In this document: positions 1-8,770 of the stretch, piece by piece
Layout: every line of letters starts with the position of its first letter
How positions within the stretch are numbered: position 1 is the first letter of the stretch
NCBI RefSeq assembly: GCF_000711735.1
Contig: NZ_JONL01000011.1
Location: 1 to 64,000, forward strand
DNA: 64,000 bases
Origin: Maridesulfovibrio frigidus DSM 17176
GTDB taxonomy: Bacteria; Desulfobacterota; Desulfovibrionia; Desulfovibrionales; Desulfovibrionaceae
Reading direction: 5' to 3'
The notes under the pieces: generated by a model
What the model was told of the DNA's origin: nothing
The model's database searches: none
What the model saw: only the letters and a program-made list of their open reading frames with translations
Program-made: the position numbers and the translations under genes

Positions 1-743
1 GTGACATTATCCGGCAGAGAAAATTGAAATTCAGTTAAATCCGGATATGCATTACCGGCAACAGGATGGCTGATTGTTCCATGTACCAATGTTCCGCCAT
101 CCACTTCTAAAGCTTCCATTGTAATTACGGGAACCGGAGTCATGTACCCGAGCAGTTCTTCATTTGAGAGAGTACGTTTGGCCAGTGCGTCCGGATCAAG
201 ACCTGCTTCAATGTGACTGAGCGGATCCGGCACAACCATTTCAATTACTTTTACAGTGGTCTTATCATCCGCGAAAATGGCAGATTCTACAAAACCGACT
301 GACAAGTTCGGGTAAGATTTGATTGCTCTGTTTGTTTTGAAAAAGTCCGTGTAATCACCGGCTACTGAAAAATGAGTCGAATCAATAAACTGCGGAATCA
401 CGGCTTCTCCGCTCTGATCCTTGGGACGCATCCAGCATTCACTGGCCATCTCTTCCCAAGTCGCAGCGGTCATCCTTAAATGGATACGGCTTTCTACAGG
501 GAACGGCATAGCAGTAACGGACTCTTCGCCACGGGAGACAGTCAGCACGTTCCCGTTACGAGCCGTCACGTTAATCCATTCAACCGCACTCGTTGCAGGA
601 TTCACCAGCGCACATCTAAAATGATCGCCAGCAAGCAAGCTTGGAAACAGATCAGCATGATCGGCGGGAATCGTGATTTCCGTTGCTGTATCCGAGATAG
701 CGGAAGTGATGAAACTCTCCGCCAGATTTTTAAGACTTATCAT
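1..743 (-). CDS. Phage virion (tail/fibre-type) protein, C-terminus outside window
   Basis: The minus frame is open from an ATG at 743 to the window edge, about 247 codons, so only the N-terminal part is seen. The start overlaps the stop of the upstream gene in an ATGA arrangement, which suggests translational coupling. Residues 20-80 follow a pattern common at the start of phage tail and tail-fibre proteins: a GDHFRCALVNP-like strand followed by INVTARNGNVLTVSRGEES. It is the last visible gene of a leftward virion operon. I infer a tail or fibre component. The exact role cannot be told without the C-terminus. Confidence 0.7.
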   Translation of the reverse strand, partial: MISLKNLAESFITSAISDTATEITIPADHADLFPSLLAGDHFRCALVNPATSAVEWINVTARNGNVLTVSRGEESVTAMPFPVESRIHLRMTAATWEEMASECWMRPKDQSGEAVIPQFIDSTHFSVAGDYTDFFKTNRAIKSYPNLSVGFVESAIFADDKTTVKVIEMVVPDPLSHIEAGLDPDALAKRTLSNEELLGYMTPVPVITMEALEVDGGTLVHGTISHPVAGNAYPDLTEFQFSLPDNV

Positions 744-1042
744 AAACTCTTCCCCTCAAAAGTAATTGCCGGCCCGATCCCCTGCCGCTTAACCAGCGAA
801 TCTGAGAAAGCAGAACTGACAGAATAAATATCTCCGATCTTCATCAGAGTATGGACGGACTGCGTTGAAATGGATGATTCACTTTCACAATGACCAGTAT
901 CAAAAAGTTCAAGTGATCCTGTAAGTTCTGTAGTTGAACGACTCATAGCCTTGCCCGAACCTTCAGCTTCAAAATGGCAGAAACCACCCCCGAAACTGAA
1001 CTCAGCAACACCATGGCCGCCTATGCATCCAGACAGAATCAA
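740..1042 (-). CDS. Small phage structural-operon protein, function unknown
   Basis: This is a 100-residue frame starting at TTG 1042, with a GAGGA ribosome site about 9 bases upstream. It begins 2 bases after the stop of the Gp80-like gene and ends in an ATGA overlap with the next gene. That tight packing is the main reason to believe it is real. The N-terminus MILSGCIGG looks lipobox-like, but there is no convincing signal peptide before it. The rest is Ser/Gly rich with no recognised domain. A shorter start is possible. Position between tail-fibre-type genes suggests a virion or tail assembly role, by inference only. Confidence 0.6.
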   Translation of the reverse strand: MILSGCIGGHGVAEFSFGGGFCHFEAEGSGKAMSRSTTELTGSLELFDTGHCESESSISTQSVHTLMKIGDIYSVSSAFSDSLVKRQGIGPAITFEGKSL

Positions 1043-1044
1043 AA

Positions 1045-1506
1045 CTAACCGTCCTCAATAGAAAGGGTTTCAAGACGCACATGGAAGGTGTCACCCATGT
1101 AAACAAGGCGGCCCAGCTCCAACTGCCCAAAATACAAAACATTGCCATCAGAGAACGAATCCATGACAGCGAAATGCGAGACAAAACCGGCATCATCAGT
1201 GAATTGAGGGAAGCGGATTTCATCACTGTTTAGAAGCTTGCCGTTAACTGGTTCAGTTCCGAAAATGATCTGCTGCCGTTCGTAGTTTGAATCAAACGAA
1301 AGTTCCTTAGCTCCGACCAGATCGCCCATACGCAGAGCGGCCAGAATAGCCCCGTTCTTTTGAAGTTTCACAGCTTCGGAATCTGTCTCGATAATTCCAG
1401 AACAAAAAAGAGCCAGATAGACCTTTTCAGGAGGCTGATAAACAACCCCTTTGAGAACATGACCAGCCAGTTTGTCTTTCAGATAAGTTGACTTACAGGT
1501 ATCCAT
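1045..1506 (-). CDS. Phage tail fibre-like protein (Gp80 type)
   Basis: The protein has 153 residues. The N-terminus (TYLKDKLAGHVLKGVVYQPP, then EKVYLALFCS) matches the pattern of short phage tail-fibre-like proteins of the Gp80 type, in which a helix ending in a VL-G-V-Y-PP motif precedes a LYLALF strand. A GGAGAGG ribosome site lies a few bases before ATG 1506. It sits in the leftward virion operon between an adaptor gene and two small or partial tail genes. The role in the virion is inferred from the family resemblance and position. Confidence 0.65.
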   Translation of the reverse strand: MDTCKSTYLKDKLAGHVLKGVVYQPPEKVYLALFCSGIIETDSEAVKLQKNGAILAALRMGDLVGAKELSFDSNYERQQIIFGTEPVNGKLLNSDEIRFPQFTDDAGFVSHFAVMDSFSDGNVLYFGQLELGRLVYMGDTFHVRLETLSIEDG

Positions 1507-1517
1507 TAAACCTCTCC

Positions 1518-2147
1518 TTAAAAGTAATTTCCACTGCGCATCTCAAGCTTTTTATTGGTTCCGCCACGCATTTCTTTGACTCTAATCTCAGCCATAGCTC
1601 CATCGAACTTGCGCTGTTCAACCTGCGATCTGGCCGGATCTGACCACCCTTTATCGGGAACAAGCATGAGTTCGGCTTTGGCTCCCGCAGCAATGGCCAG
1701 TCCGTGAGTCTCTAAAAGAAACTTCGGACAGGTTGCGGCCGTAACAGACGGAGCAAGAGCATTCACAGTTTGGAGCATGGCGGTTGCATCTTCACGCGGA
1801 CATGGAATCAGACGGACAAAACCCGGTTCTTCAATTTGATAGTAGCCGGGTACACCGGGTTCATCGCGTACAATTCTGTCATCCATTTCAAGCAGTGAAT
1901 AATCGTTGAAACGGACTTCTAAAGTATCAGCTACAGTTGCATCAGGAGGAGTCACAAACACATAGCGGCACTCACCGTTGTAGACATCCATCAGGTCTGA
2001 AACATGTCTCCAGACTCGCGTTTGCTTGCAGTATTTGATTGCTGAATTCCTGAGCTCTGAAATGATTTGAGGAACTGGACAGCGAGACAGGGCAGGTTGA
2101 GCCAGTGGCAAAAATTCACGCCAGCCGACAGTAAGCAATTTAACCAT
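1518..2147 (-). CDS. Phage head-tail adaptor/connector-like protein
   Basis: The protein has 209 residues from ATG 2147. A GTG three codons upstream at 2156 is possible, but GGGTGG spacing favours the ATG. It overlaps the end of the upstream adaptor gene by 8 bases. The layout is an N-terminal helical segment (LRNSAIKYCKQTRVWRH), a central beta-rich part, and a late segment (LLETHGLAIAAGAKAELML, then RSQVEQRKFDGAMAEIRVK). This resembles adaptor proteins encoded after the capsid gene in podovirus-like prophages. The call rests on gene order and general shape, so subunit identity is uncertain. Confidence 0.55.
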   Translation of the reverse strand: MVKLLTVGWREFLPLAQPALSRCPVPQIISELRNSAIKYCKQTRVWRHVSDLMDVYNGECRYVFVTPPDATVADTLEVRFNDYSLLEMDDRIVRDEPGVPGYYQIEEPGFVRLIPCPREDATAMLQTVNALAPSVTAATCPKFLLETHGLAIAAGAKAELMLVPDKGWSDPARSQVEQRKFDGAMAEIRVKEMRGGTNKKLEMRSGNYF

Positions 2148-2796
2148 TGCCGCCACCCTGCTTGCTTGCGTTTGGACTCATGAGTAGACGCGCCTTGGCT
2201 TCTTCACCAAGAGAAACGTACATCTGACGTAGATTATCCATGCCCTTCTGCCAGTTAGTTGGTGAAGTGCTGTTAACAGCCAAACACAGATAGAGAACGT
2301 AATTTACGATGGGCCCAAGGAAGATATCCGACAACTCCATGTCCTGTTCACCGTGAGTAAGCGGACCGGGCCTGCGTGAATATTCGAGTTCAACCCGAAC
2401 ATTCTCAGCAGGTGGCGGCGTTACCCAGTAGACAGTCGGCACTTTCTCTTCAAAAGCGTAGTTGTCGATAATTTCGGAAGGTGGATCCATGTGCCAGAGC
2501 AGATTTGAATCATCCAGCGAAGAACGATCAACGGACGTAATTGCAGTTCCAGGAGAGCCATCCGCTTTTACGTTCCTGACCAGACCGATAAACCGGCCCT
2601 GGTCAGGAACTTCCTGTTTAGTTGAATTCGCTTCCAACTTCACACGCTCTACGCAAGAGTTTGAATCAGGCCGAATCATAACGACCTGACGCTGTGCGCG
2701 AGTGAGATGCAGTAGCAACACATCATCACTAAAGCGCACACAGTCAGGGTCGTGCAGAGCTATGCGAATATCTCTAACAGCTTCGCCGGCAATCAT
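2140..2796 (-). CDS. Phage adaptor protein (DUF6682-like)
   Basis: The protein has 218 residues. It starts with an AGEAVRDIRIALHDP segment, and its C-terminal half has a LSDIFLGPIVNYVLYLCLA helix followed by a KGMDNLRQMYVSLGEEAKARL helix. This arrangement is shared with the DUF6682-type phage adaptor proteins found next to N4-gp56-like capsid genes. The ATG at 2796 overlaps the stop of the coiled-coil gene by one base (TAATG), and the gene overlaps the next adaptor by 8 bases. The two adjacent adaptor-like genes probably form the connector below the portal. That assignment is inference from order. Confidence 0.6.
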   Translation of the reverse strand: MIAGEAVRDIRIALHDPDCVRFSDDVLLLHLTRAQRQVVMIRPDSNSCVERVKLEANSTKQEVPDQGRFIGLVRNVKADGSPGTAITSVDRSSLDDSNLLWHMDPPSEIIDNYAFEEKVPTVYWVTPPPAENVRVELEYSRRPGPLTHGEQDMELSDIFLGPIVNYVLYLCLAVNSTSPTNWQKGMDNLRQMYVSLGEEAKARLLMSPNASKQGGGNG

Positions 2797-3308
2797 TATT
2801 CCACAACCTTTATATTGAAACGGGGAACTGGACGGGCAGTATATTCGATATCTTCTCCGTCACCGCTTTCTTCATAAACAGTTGAGGCAGAATCAGTCAG
2901 AACCTTGTAAACGGATTTGGGTACTTTCACCTCAACGCCACGCTTAATTTGATATGAAATACCCTGCACACCGACAAAGACATCATCCCGTCCTTCTGAG
3001 CCTTCACCTTCCGCAATGACGATCTTCACTTTTTCTTCCGCTTTCTGGCGTTCCATTTCGGAGCCTTCGAGCTTGGCAACGTGGTCATCAAGTTTGCGGT
3101 TTTCAGCTTCTGCGTCTTCACGCGCTTTCTTTTCCAGATCAAGATCGCCTTCGAGTTTTACCTTTTCTTCATCAGCAGTTTTCAATGCGGCTTTTGCTTC
3201 AGCAAGTTGCTTTTTCAGATCATCGGCTTCAGAATTAACGGGAGTCTCTTGCGCCTTCGCACTAGTAGCCTCTTTTGCCAAATTTTCACTTTCATTTTTA
3301 CCAGCCAT
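2796..3308 (-). CDS. Phage protein with coiled coil, capsid-associated
   Basis: The protein has 170 residues from ATG 3308. A second ATG at 3317 lies too close to the GAGGA site, which suits 3308 better. Residues 25-90 are a highly charged coiled coil rich in Lys, Glu and Ala. Residues 95-135 contain GEGSEGRDDVFVGVQGISYQ followed by IKRGVEVKVPKSV, a motif that recurs in small proteins next to phage capsid genes. It lies directly downstream of the major capsid gene. A decoration or assembly role is plausible but not shown by the sequence. Confidence 0.6.
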   Translation of the reverse strand: MAGKNESENLAKEATSAKAQETPVNSEADDLKKQLAEAKAALKTADEEKVKLEGDLDLEKKAREDAEAENRKLDDHVAKLEGSEMERQKAEEKVKIVIAEGEGSEGRDDVFVGVQGISYQIKRGVEVKVPKSVYKVLTDSASTVYEESGDGEDIEYTARPVPRFNIKVVE

Positions 3309-3322
3309 GATATTCATTCCTC

Positions 3323-4336
3323 TTAACTGTCAGACGGTGTTTCTGTTACTGCCACTTCAAGGCGAATCATCCAGGCGTCATTCAAAATTGCGCCGGTGTA
3401 ATAGGTAATCCAACCTACGTGACCGCGCTGGCCCAGCTTATCGCTTTTACTTGGAGTCTTTGGATTAACGACTTTCGGAACAATGGAATCTTTGCCCTTT
3501 AGAGCAACATCACCGTAGGCATTGGTTCCAATGATATAGATGGGATATACGTCAGCGTTTGTACCGGATTCAGAAAGCATGTCACTGCCTGAAGCTCCTT
3601 TTAAGCCCCCGGCATCGACAATAGGTTCAATGGAAGTGGAAACCACATAGCGGGTATCTTCCACCTTGCCGATTTCGTTTTCATAAGGAGTGAGCTGGCC
3701 GTATTCTTCAACAGGAACAAATCCTGGCAAATCCCGAATGTCAGATTCACAATCAGAATGAGTGATCCCAATATATGAAGCGGCAACGGGTTTTGTTCCG
3801 TAATGGACGGTGGAACTAAGAACCTTGGTGATCTTTCCGGCTCTCTGCTTTTTAAGTGCGCGAGTAGCCAGACGCTGCATCCCTTTAGTAATTGGCTTGA
3901 CGACAGCGTTTCGAGCAGTTCCACCGGAATAAATTACATTTGTTCCGCCTCTGAGGATTCCTTCCAAAACCATATCAAGAGTAACTCCAGCCTGTTCACC
4001 GAGAATATCCATGGACTCACTAAGGACTGGATCCTCGTGAGTATCTTCGATTACATCAGTGAGTTCGATATAATCACCGTACTGTTTCAAAACAGCGGTA
4101 ACGTCTGTCTTGCTCAGCTTTTTACCGGCAGGGGTAACACCTTCAACAATCGGAGTAAGAGCTGGAGCAAGCGCATTATATTTACGCCATTTAATGGTCT
4201 GCCCTTTGTTCTGAGGCATTTTAAGAGACTGCCCGAACATACCGAAAATATTAAAATGTGAAGCCCTTTCCAAAAATCCAGGTACTGCAAAACCAGCAGT
4301 TCTGGGGCTGATATCTCCATATTCAGTTAAAGCCAT
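3323..4336 (-). CDS. Major capsid protein, N4-gp56 family
   Basis: The protein has 337 residues and starts with MALTEYGDISPRTAG. It contains the hallmarks of N4-gp56-type major capsid proteins: NKGQTIKWRKYNALAPAL with a following TPIVEGVTP, then VLKQYGDYIELTDVIEDTHEDP, and a later HYGTKPVAASYIGITHSDCE segment. A TAGGAG ribosome site precedes ATG 4336. It lies between the acidic scaffold-like protein and the coiled-coil protein, the usual head-gene order. It should form the icosahedral shell. This is one of the most secure phage calls in the window. Confidence 0.9.
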   Translation of the reverse strand: MALTEYGDISPRTAGFAVPGFLERASHFNIFGMFGQSLKMPQNKGQTIKWRKYNALAPALTPIVEGVTPAGKKLSKTDVTAVLKQYGDYIELTDVIEDTHEDPVLSESMDILGEQAGVTLDMVLEGILRGGTNVIYSGGTARNAVVKPITKGMQRLATRALKKQRAGKITKVLSSTVHYGTKPVAASYIGITHSDCESDIRDLPGFVPVEEYGQLTPYENEIGKVEDTRYVVSTSIEPIVDAGGLKGASGSDMLSESGTNADVYPIYIIGTNAYGDVALKGKDSIVPKVVNPKTPSKSDKLGQRGHVGWITYYTGAILNDAWMIRLEVAVTETPSDS

Positions 4337-4345
4337 TTTGATCTC

Positions 4346-5299
4346 CTACTTATCAGCTGCATCATCAAAACCAGCACCGAAATCATTAGAATCCGGCTTT
4401 GATGGCGGCGAGCCTTTACGTTTACCGGGAACGGCAATAACGGCTGCGGCTTTATTCCGATCAACCTTATCCACCTTTCCGGAAGTTGCTTTTTTATACT
4501 TGGTCAACAGTTCGGACACTTCTGAAGCACTGCCGGATTTTGTTACTTTAAAAGCCAGTTGTGCTTCTTTGTAAGGAAGAGTTTCAATCCAACTGGTAAC
4601 GTTACTAGTGAACTTCCCGAGTTCCTCTTTCTTTGCAGGATCAGCGACAAGTTCCATATAATCAGGATGAGCCTTGCCTACTTTCGCAAAGTGATTCTTG
4701 CGTTCATCCTGCTCATGGCTGCGAGTAACGGCATCAATCCTTGCTGAAACTTCCTGCGACTGCCAAATAGACTCCAGCATAGGAACAGCTGCTTCAGCTC
4801 CGAATTCATGCAGGTTCGCTCTAATTCGTTTTCCCTGATCGGAATCCTCCAAAAGGATCTTTTCATAATCAGGATTAACCCGCAGGATATCCTTCACATC
4901 ATCAGCTATATCTTCATCAGGATCGACCAGAGCTAGTGTTTGCGGATCTTCGCCACCAGCAGTTCCCGTTTGATCATTGAAGTAGCGGTCAAGAACATCG
5001 CGCCCTTCAGCCAGAGAATCACCTTCGGAAGTTTCATCGCCTGTGTCCGCAGAATCCTGCACACTGCCGGATTCATCCTCTTCGGATAAGCTCTGGTCTG
5101 AAGCGGACGTATCATCGTCGTCCATTTCTTCTGACTGGGCATCACCGTCATGCCCATCATCAAGGTCGTTTTCAGAATCATCATTCAAAGATTCAGAAGC
5201 AGATTCAGCTTCCGTGAAACCTTGCTCAAATTCTTCCGACTCTGTTGTTTCGTCCTGTTCAACTACTTCATCCTTTGCGTGTAGATCTTCGCTTCCCAT
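4346..5299 (-). CDS. Acidic phage scaffold-like protein
   Basis: The protein has 317 residues from ATG 5299, with AGGAGG 5 bases upstream; a GTG one codon earlier is possible. Residues 1-120 are extremely acidic and Ser/Asp/Glu rich, probably disordered. Residues 130-260 are helical and charged. The C-terminus turns basic (KRKGSPPSK) before ending in DDAADK. An acidic, helical, low-complexity protein directly before the major capsid gene is typical of phage scaffolds, which help shell assembly and are absent from the mature head. No sequence motif proves this; the call rests on position and composition. Confidence 0.65.
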   Translation of the reverse strand: MGSEDLHAKDEVVEQDETTESEEFEQGFTEAESASESLNDDSENDLDDGHDGDAQSEEMDDDDTSASDQSLSEEDESGSVQDSADTGDETSEGDSLAEGRDVLDRYFNDQTGTAGGEDPQTLALVDPDEDIADDVKDILRVNPDYEKILLEDSDQGKRIRANLHEFGAEAAVPMLESIWQSQEVSARIDAVTRSHEQDERKNHFAKVGKAHPDYMELVADPAKKEELGKFTSNVTSWIETLPYKEAQLAFKVTKSGSASEVSELLTKYKKATSGKVDKVDRNKAAAVIAVPGKRKGSPPSKPDSNDFGAGFDDAADK

Positions 5300-5308
5300 C
5301 ACTTCCTC

Positions 5309-5539
5309 CTACGAATATGCGTCTTGACTCTTTCCAGTTTCCGGAACCGGAGTCAGATCATCTAAAATTTCCTGCAACCCTTGAATTTTGCCCTGAGTCT
5401 GCGGAACCTTGTCCACAGCAGCCGTTACAAGGGAGTCCTTTTCCTCTAAAATTTTCAGCTCTAAAAATTGTTTAATCAGCCGGATAGATTTACCGGTCCC
5501 AAGCTCATTCAGCTCAGCAAGAACTTCACGGCTATCCAT
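5309..5539 (-). CDS. Small phage protein, function unknown
   Basis: The protein has 76 residues and starts MDSREVLAELNELGTGK. A longer frame starting at 5584 exists, but the ATG at 5539 has a GGAGAG site just upstream and overlaps the stop of the preceding gene by 8 bases, so it is preferred. The sequence looks helical (RLIKQFLELKILEEKD). No family was recognised. It is packed between the capsid-staple-like and scaffold-like genes, so it probably takes part in head assembly. Confidence 0.6.
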   Translation of the reverse strand: MDSREVLAELNELGTGKSIRLIKQFLELKILEEKDSLVTAAVDKVPQTQGKIQGLQEILDDLTPVPETGKSQDAYS

Positions 5540-5852
5540 CTTCACTCTCCGATCCCTCTTTAAAGCCATCTTCAAAACTTCCATCCGAACCGATACCCAT
5601 CTTCACGAGCTGCAATTCAATCCTTTTTCCTTTGCCATCCGGTTGAGCACTTATCCCGCACACATAAGCTTCGGCTTGAAGCTTGATAGTTGAGCCGACC
5701 TTGATGTCCTTGACCTTCAGCCCAAGCTTGGTGACAGATTCGTCTTCAAGATGAATCCTCAGCCCATATGGAAAATCGTCTTCGGAAACAGCAACCGGTT
5801 TCGAATCCGGTTTTTCTTTGGTCGGCTTACGCCGCAAATCCACTAGCTTCAT
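5532..5852 (-). CDS. Capsid-staple-like phage protein
   Basis: The protein has 106 residues: a basic N-terminus (MKLVDLRRKPTKEK), then a compact beta-rich core with PYGLRIHLEDES, KLGLKVKDIKVGS and RIELQLVKM, and an acidic tail. The order PYGLRI-hydrophobic-LELQ is that of small proteins placed next to podovirus-like portal genes and often named capsid staple proteins. The start overlaps the portal gene's end by 26 bases, and the end overlaps the next small gene. Family recognition is moderate; the structural role is taken from the family. Confidence 0.6.
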   Translation of the reverse strand: MKLVDLRRKPTKEKPDSKPVAVSEDDFPYGLRIHLEDESVTKLGLKVKDIKVGSTIKLQAEAYVCGISAQPDGKGKRIELQLVKMGIGSDGSFEDGFKEGSESEDG

Positions 5853-7743
5853 TCTGCCCTCCCTGTTCGGGCATCACCTGCCCAACTTGTTGCTGAAGCG
5901 TTTGAAGCAATCCCTGCGGAACATCCATGCCTTGCTTCTGCATCTCTTCAACAAGCGCACCTATGTTTGCTCTGGCTGATTGCATGGCATTTTCCTTTTC
6001 CCAGCTTTCTCGTTCCTTAGTGTTTCTGAGAATGCCTTCGGGCAATTCAAGATTGCTGAAAATTTCTTTGATAAGACGCTCATCATCCACCCAGCCCTCG
6101 AATCTGGGATTGTCGGTGATGGCTAGAATGGACTGCATCCTTTCAAGCTGAACCTCTTTGGCCATGAGCACCGAGGAGCCTGTAGCAATGATTTCAAAGT
6201 CGCCCTTGATATCCCTGCGTTCATTGAACTGCATGTTCCAGAAATACATTTTGCGGAAAAACGGACGGGTGATGTTTTCATCAAATGATTTGACCAGATC
6301 CTTTAAAATCTGGTGCGCTGCTCCGATAAGCATGGAAAGGCCACGCGCAGTTTTGCCGGCTCCGCTCATCTGGGAACCGTCACCGGACATAAAACGGGGA
6401 ACAGACATATCATCAACCATGTCGTTGAAAACACGCACAAGACCAAGCAGCTCATTCGTATAAGAAGGCATTGACCAGAAATGGACCGCGTTACGGGCAT
6501 CTTCGATGGATTTGAAAGGCCAGACTTTGAAAGCATGAATGTCGCGGAAGTCTTCGCCCTGCATGAAGGCAGAAGCATTAACCGCAGCTTGAGGACCGCA
6601 GGAAACAGCAGCATTATCAATCAACATCCGCATGGATGAATTGAGAGCTTTCTGAGGGTGGCGTAGCAAAGTAGGCAATCCGTCACCCCATATAGAATCT
6701 TCGTCTTCTACAAAGTAATCGAACTGGTAAGGAATAGTTGCGCCTTCAAGCGGATTAATGACCGCTTTGATAACTTTGTCGCCAATCATCCAGATATTGG
6801 CTGGGAAAATTTCTGCAAGATCCTCTTCGGGAATTTCGACTCCCGCACTCTGCAACTGTTCACCGCTGAGAGTTCCCCAGAATTCATACACACGGTAACG
6901 GTTCTCGATCTTGCGGCCGGATCCAGTTTTATCGTTTCTGATACGGTATGAAGATTTTGCATCCAGATCGCCATCGGGATTATCGCGAAGATACTGGCTT
7001 ATGACCTTAGCTTTAAAGCCTGGGTAATCATTTAAATCGCGCACTTCCTGACGATTATAGACGTGATCCTGAATCACATATTCACAGCTCAGAGCATCCG
7101 TAGCATTTGGATCAGGGTAGATATTCCAGACTGAAACAGCTTCATAAAACGGGCGCAGCTCTTTTACCTGCGACTTCTCAAGCGTCCACGTCCCATCCTC
7201 ATCGATAATGTACCCATCTCTGAATTCTTCACGGACAAGCGGCCCTTTTAGGATTCCGGTTCCATATTTAAGCTTCTGATTGATTACGCTCTTACAAACC
7301 GAAAGGTATGACTGACGATCGCCACTACCAACCAGCTGGTCAGCAATCTCATTACTCATTGCATCGGAGGATGCTTTTGCCTGCTTCTCAACAAAGGATT
7401 CAATGTCATCATCTGAAAGTTCCTGACCATTCTGCAAAGCCTGATTACGATAGTTCTCAATAACCGTTGGATGAAGTTCCGGATTTGGTGAAGGCTTAAG
7501 TCCCCAGTTGCGTTCACCGGAAGAAGGAAAAAGCAAATCCATAAGCTGCGAACGAACCGTTGTCATTTTGACTCTGGTAGCCGGAACAAACATTTTGCTA
7601 CGCTTGATTTTCTCCATCTCTTTCGGACTGTACTCGCCCTTTTCCTGCAAGTAATCCAAGGCCCAAACCGCTTCTTTATCCTTTCTAGCGGCTTCGGCCT
7701 TGGTAAACAGACCTTTAAGGAACGTTCCTAAACTCTGGCTCAT
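5827..7743 (-). CDS. Phage portal protein (podovirus type)
   Basis: The protein has 638 residues. The N-terminal half has the VRSQLMDLLFPSSGERNWGL segment and a VSVWNIYPDPNATD motif. The centre has an EFWGTLSG strand, and residues 350-450 include WGDGLPTLLRHPQKALNSSM with MLIDNAAVSCGPQAAVN. These are typical of long portal proteins of N4-like and P22-like podoviruses. The C-terminus is Gln/Gly rich. The portal forms the ring through which DNA enters the head. The start overlaps the stop of the upstream membrane-protein gene (ATGA). Confidence 0.85.
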   Translation of the reverse strand: MSQSLGTFLKGLFTKAEAARKDKEAVWALDYLQEKGEYSPKEMEKIKRSKMFVPATRVKMTTVRSQLMDLLFPSSGERNWGLKPSPNPELHPTVIENYRNQALQNGQELSDDDIESFVEKQAKASSDAMSNEIADQLVGSGDRQSYLSVCKSVINQKLKYGTGILKGPLVREEFRDGYIIDEDGTWTLEKSQVKELRPFYEAVSVWNIYPDPNATDALSCEYVIQDHVYNRQEVRDLNDYPGFKAKVISQYLRDNPDGDLDAKSSYRIRNDKTGSGRKIENRYRVYEFWGTLSGEQLQSAGVEIPEEDLAEIFPANIWMIGDKVIKAVINPLEGATIPYQFDYFVEDEDSIWGDGLPTLLRHPQKALNSSMRMLIDNAAVSCGPQAAVNASAFMQGEDFRDIHAFKVWPFKSIEDARNAVHFWSMPSYTNELLGLVRVFNDMVDDMSVPRFMSGDGSQMSGAGKTARGLSMLIGAAHQILKDLVKSFDENITRPFFRKMYFWNMQFNERRDIKGDFEIIATGSSVLMAKEVQLERMQSILAITDNPRFEGWVDDERLIKEIFSNLELPEGILRNTKERESWEKENAMQSARANIGALVEEMQKQGMDVPQGLLQTLQQQVGQVMPEQGGQNEASGFAA

Positions 7744-8327
7744 GCCGCAGCCTTAGCCTTGTTCGAAGGTCTGGAAGAGAACCACCAACCCACAGCAGAA
7801 CTGGACATGAAAACGGTATTCATGACGATGTAACGAACCATCTCATTTGCTGTATCGCTGCTAACCAGCACATTGGATTCGGCCAAGTAGCCTGTGAAAT
7901 GTTGATATGTAGACCATGTTATCCAGCATAGAAATACGGTCATAGTTGGGCGCGTGATGCCCCGCACAAAGTCCGCAACAACCAGCAGAAAATCTGCCCA
8001 AGTCTTCTCTTTGCCCCGAGAATAGGTTGCGCTGTCATGCAGCAAGGATTGCTGGTAATTCTGGCCGTCGATTATGGTTTCAGTCATGGCCCGTTCTTCA
8101 CGCGCTTGCTGAACAGCGACTTCGCCTTCAACACGCATGACTTCAATCTGCTTATCCGCCATCACCATTTCTTGCTTGTGCTGAAGCTCAATTGTTTTGC
8201 GCTTCTGCCATTCAGTGATCCAACCGGAAATACCGCCAAAAATGTTTTGAGCGATGGTCGCTATGCCGCCGGTTCCGATACCCAGCAAGGATGAACCGAT
8301 AATATCAAACAGTCCTGCATCAGCCAT
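7740..8327 (-). CDS. Phage membrane protein, possible holin
   Basis: The protein has 195 residues. A Gly-rich hydrophobic N-terminus (residues 5-35) is followed by a charged helix (residues 40-90, rich in Lys, Glu and Gln), then two or three hydrophobic segments: TMTVFLCWITWS, YIVMNTVFMSSSAVGWWF and possibly LLVVADFV. The RGITRPTMT segment before the second membrane stretch resembles three-membrane-segment holin-like proteins of gene-transfer agents and phages. It lies between the endolysin-like gene and the portal gene. A lysis function is inferred from topology and position only. Confidence 0.5.
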   Translation of the reverse strand: MADAGLFDIIGSSLLGIGTGGIATIAQNIFGGISGWITEWQKRKTIELQHKQEMVMADKQIEVMRVEGEVAVQQAREERAMTETIIDGQNYQQSLLHDSATYSRGKEKTWADFLLVVADFVRGITRPTMTVFLCWITWSTYQHFTGYLAESNVLVSSDTANEMVRYIVMNTVFMSSSAVGWWFSSRPSNKAKAAA

Positions 8328-8329
8328 GA

Positions 8330-8770
8330 CTAAGCCTCCCGAATTTCGAGCAACAGATCCCGGCCATAGGTAGCGGCCAGAAATTTGCGAAAAGTGTTTT
8401 TGGAATTACCGACAGCGAGCTGGCCCCAGATCTGACAAACCACTGAGCCTAAAAGCACACAACCCTTAGAATGAGATTTGAAGCCCTTAGATTTTTCACC
8501 TGCAACATTGCCCCAGTGAACCTGCACCGCTGAGCGATCAGGCACACGGACAAACTGGTAAACATAGCTTTTCCAGTGATCTGACCAACGAAGGATGAGT
8601 TTATAAATACCGATTGGAATGCAGGAAATACCGTTTGCATTATCAAGCCAGGGAAGCTCGATGGTGAAGCATTTGAAATTCACTTCCGGAATAGTCAGAA
8701 CGCCGATAGTTCCTTGTTCAGTACTGGGGCGACGCACGATAAAAGCGTCAAGAGGAGGTAAATTTTTCAT
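8330..8770 (-). CDS. DUF5675 family protein, probable phage lysis enzyme or murein-linked protein
   Basis: The protein has 146 residues. It matches the DUF5675 pattern: an N-terminal RRPSTEQGTIGVLTIP strand, a FTIELPW segment, CIPIGIYKLIL, then RSAVQVHWGNVAGEKSKG and a SKGCVLLGS turn, with His and Cys placed as in L,D-transpeptidase-like folds. Such genes are frequent in lysis cassettes next to small membrane proteins. The start overlaps the stop of the upstream membrane protein gene (TAATG). Enzyme activity for this family is not established to my knowledge, so the cell-wall role is inference. Confidence 0.65.
   Translation of the reverse strand: MKNLPPLDAFIVRRPSTEQGTIGVLTIPEVNFKCFTIELPWLDNANGISCIPIGIYKLILRWSDHWKSYVYQFVRVPDRSAVQVHWGNVAGEKSKGFKSHSKGCVLLGSVVCQIWGQLAVGNSKNTFRKFLAATYGRDLLLEIREA

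Noticed and set aside
5043-5327. Ser-rich plus frame opposite the scaffold-like gene
   Set aside because: Complement of an Asp/Glu/Ser-rich coding stretch; no ribosome site and no independent evidence.
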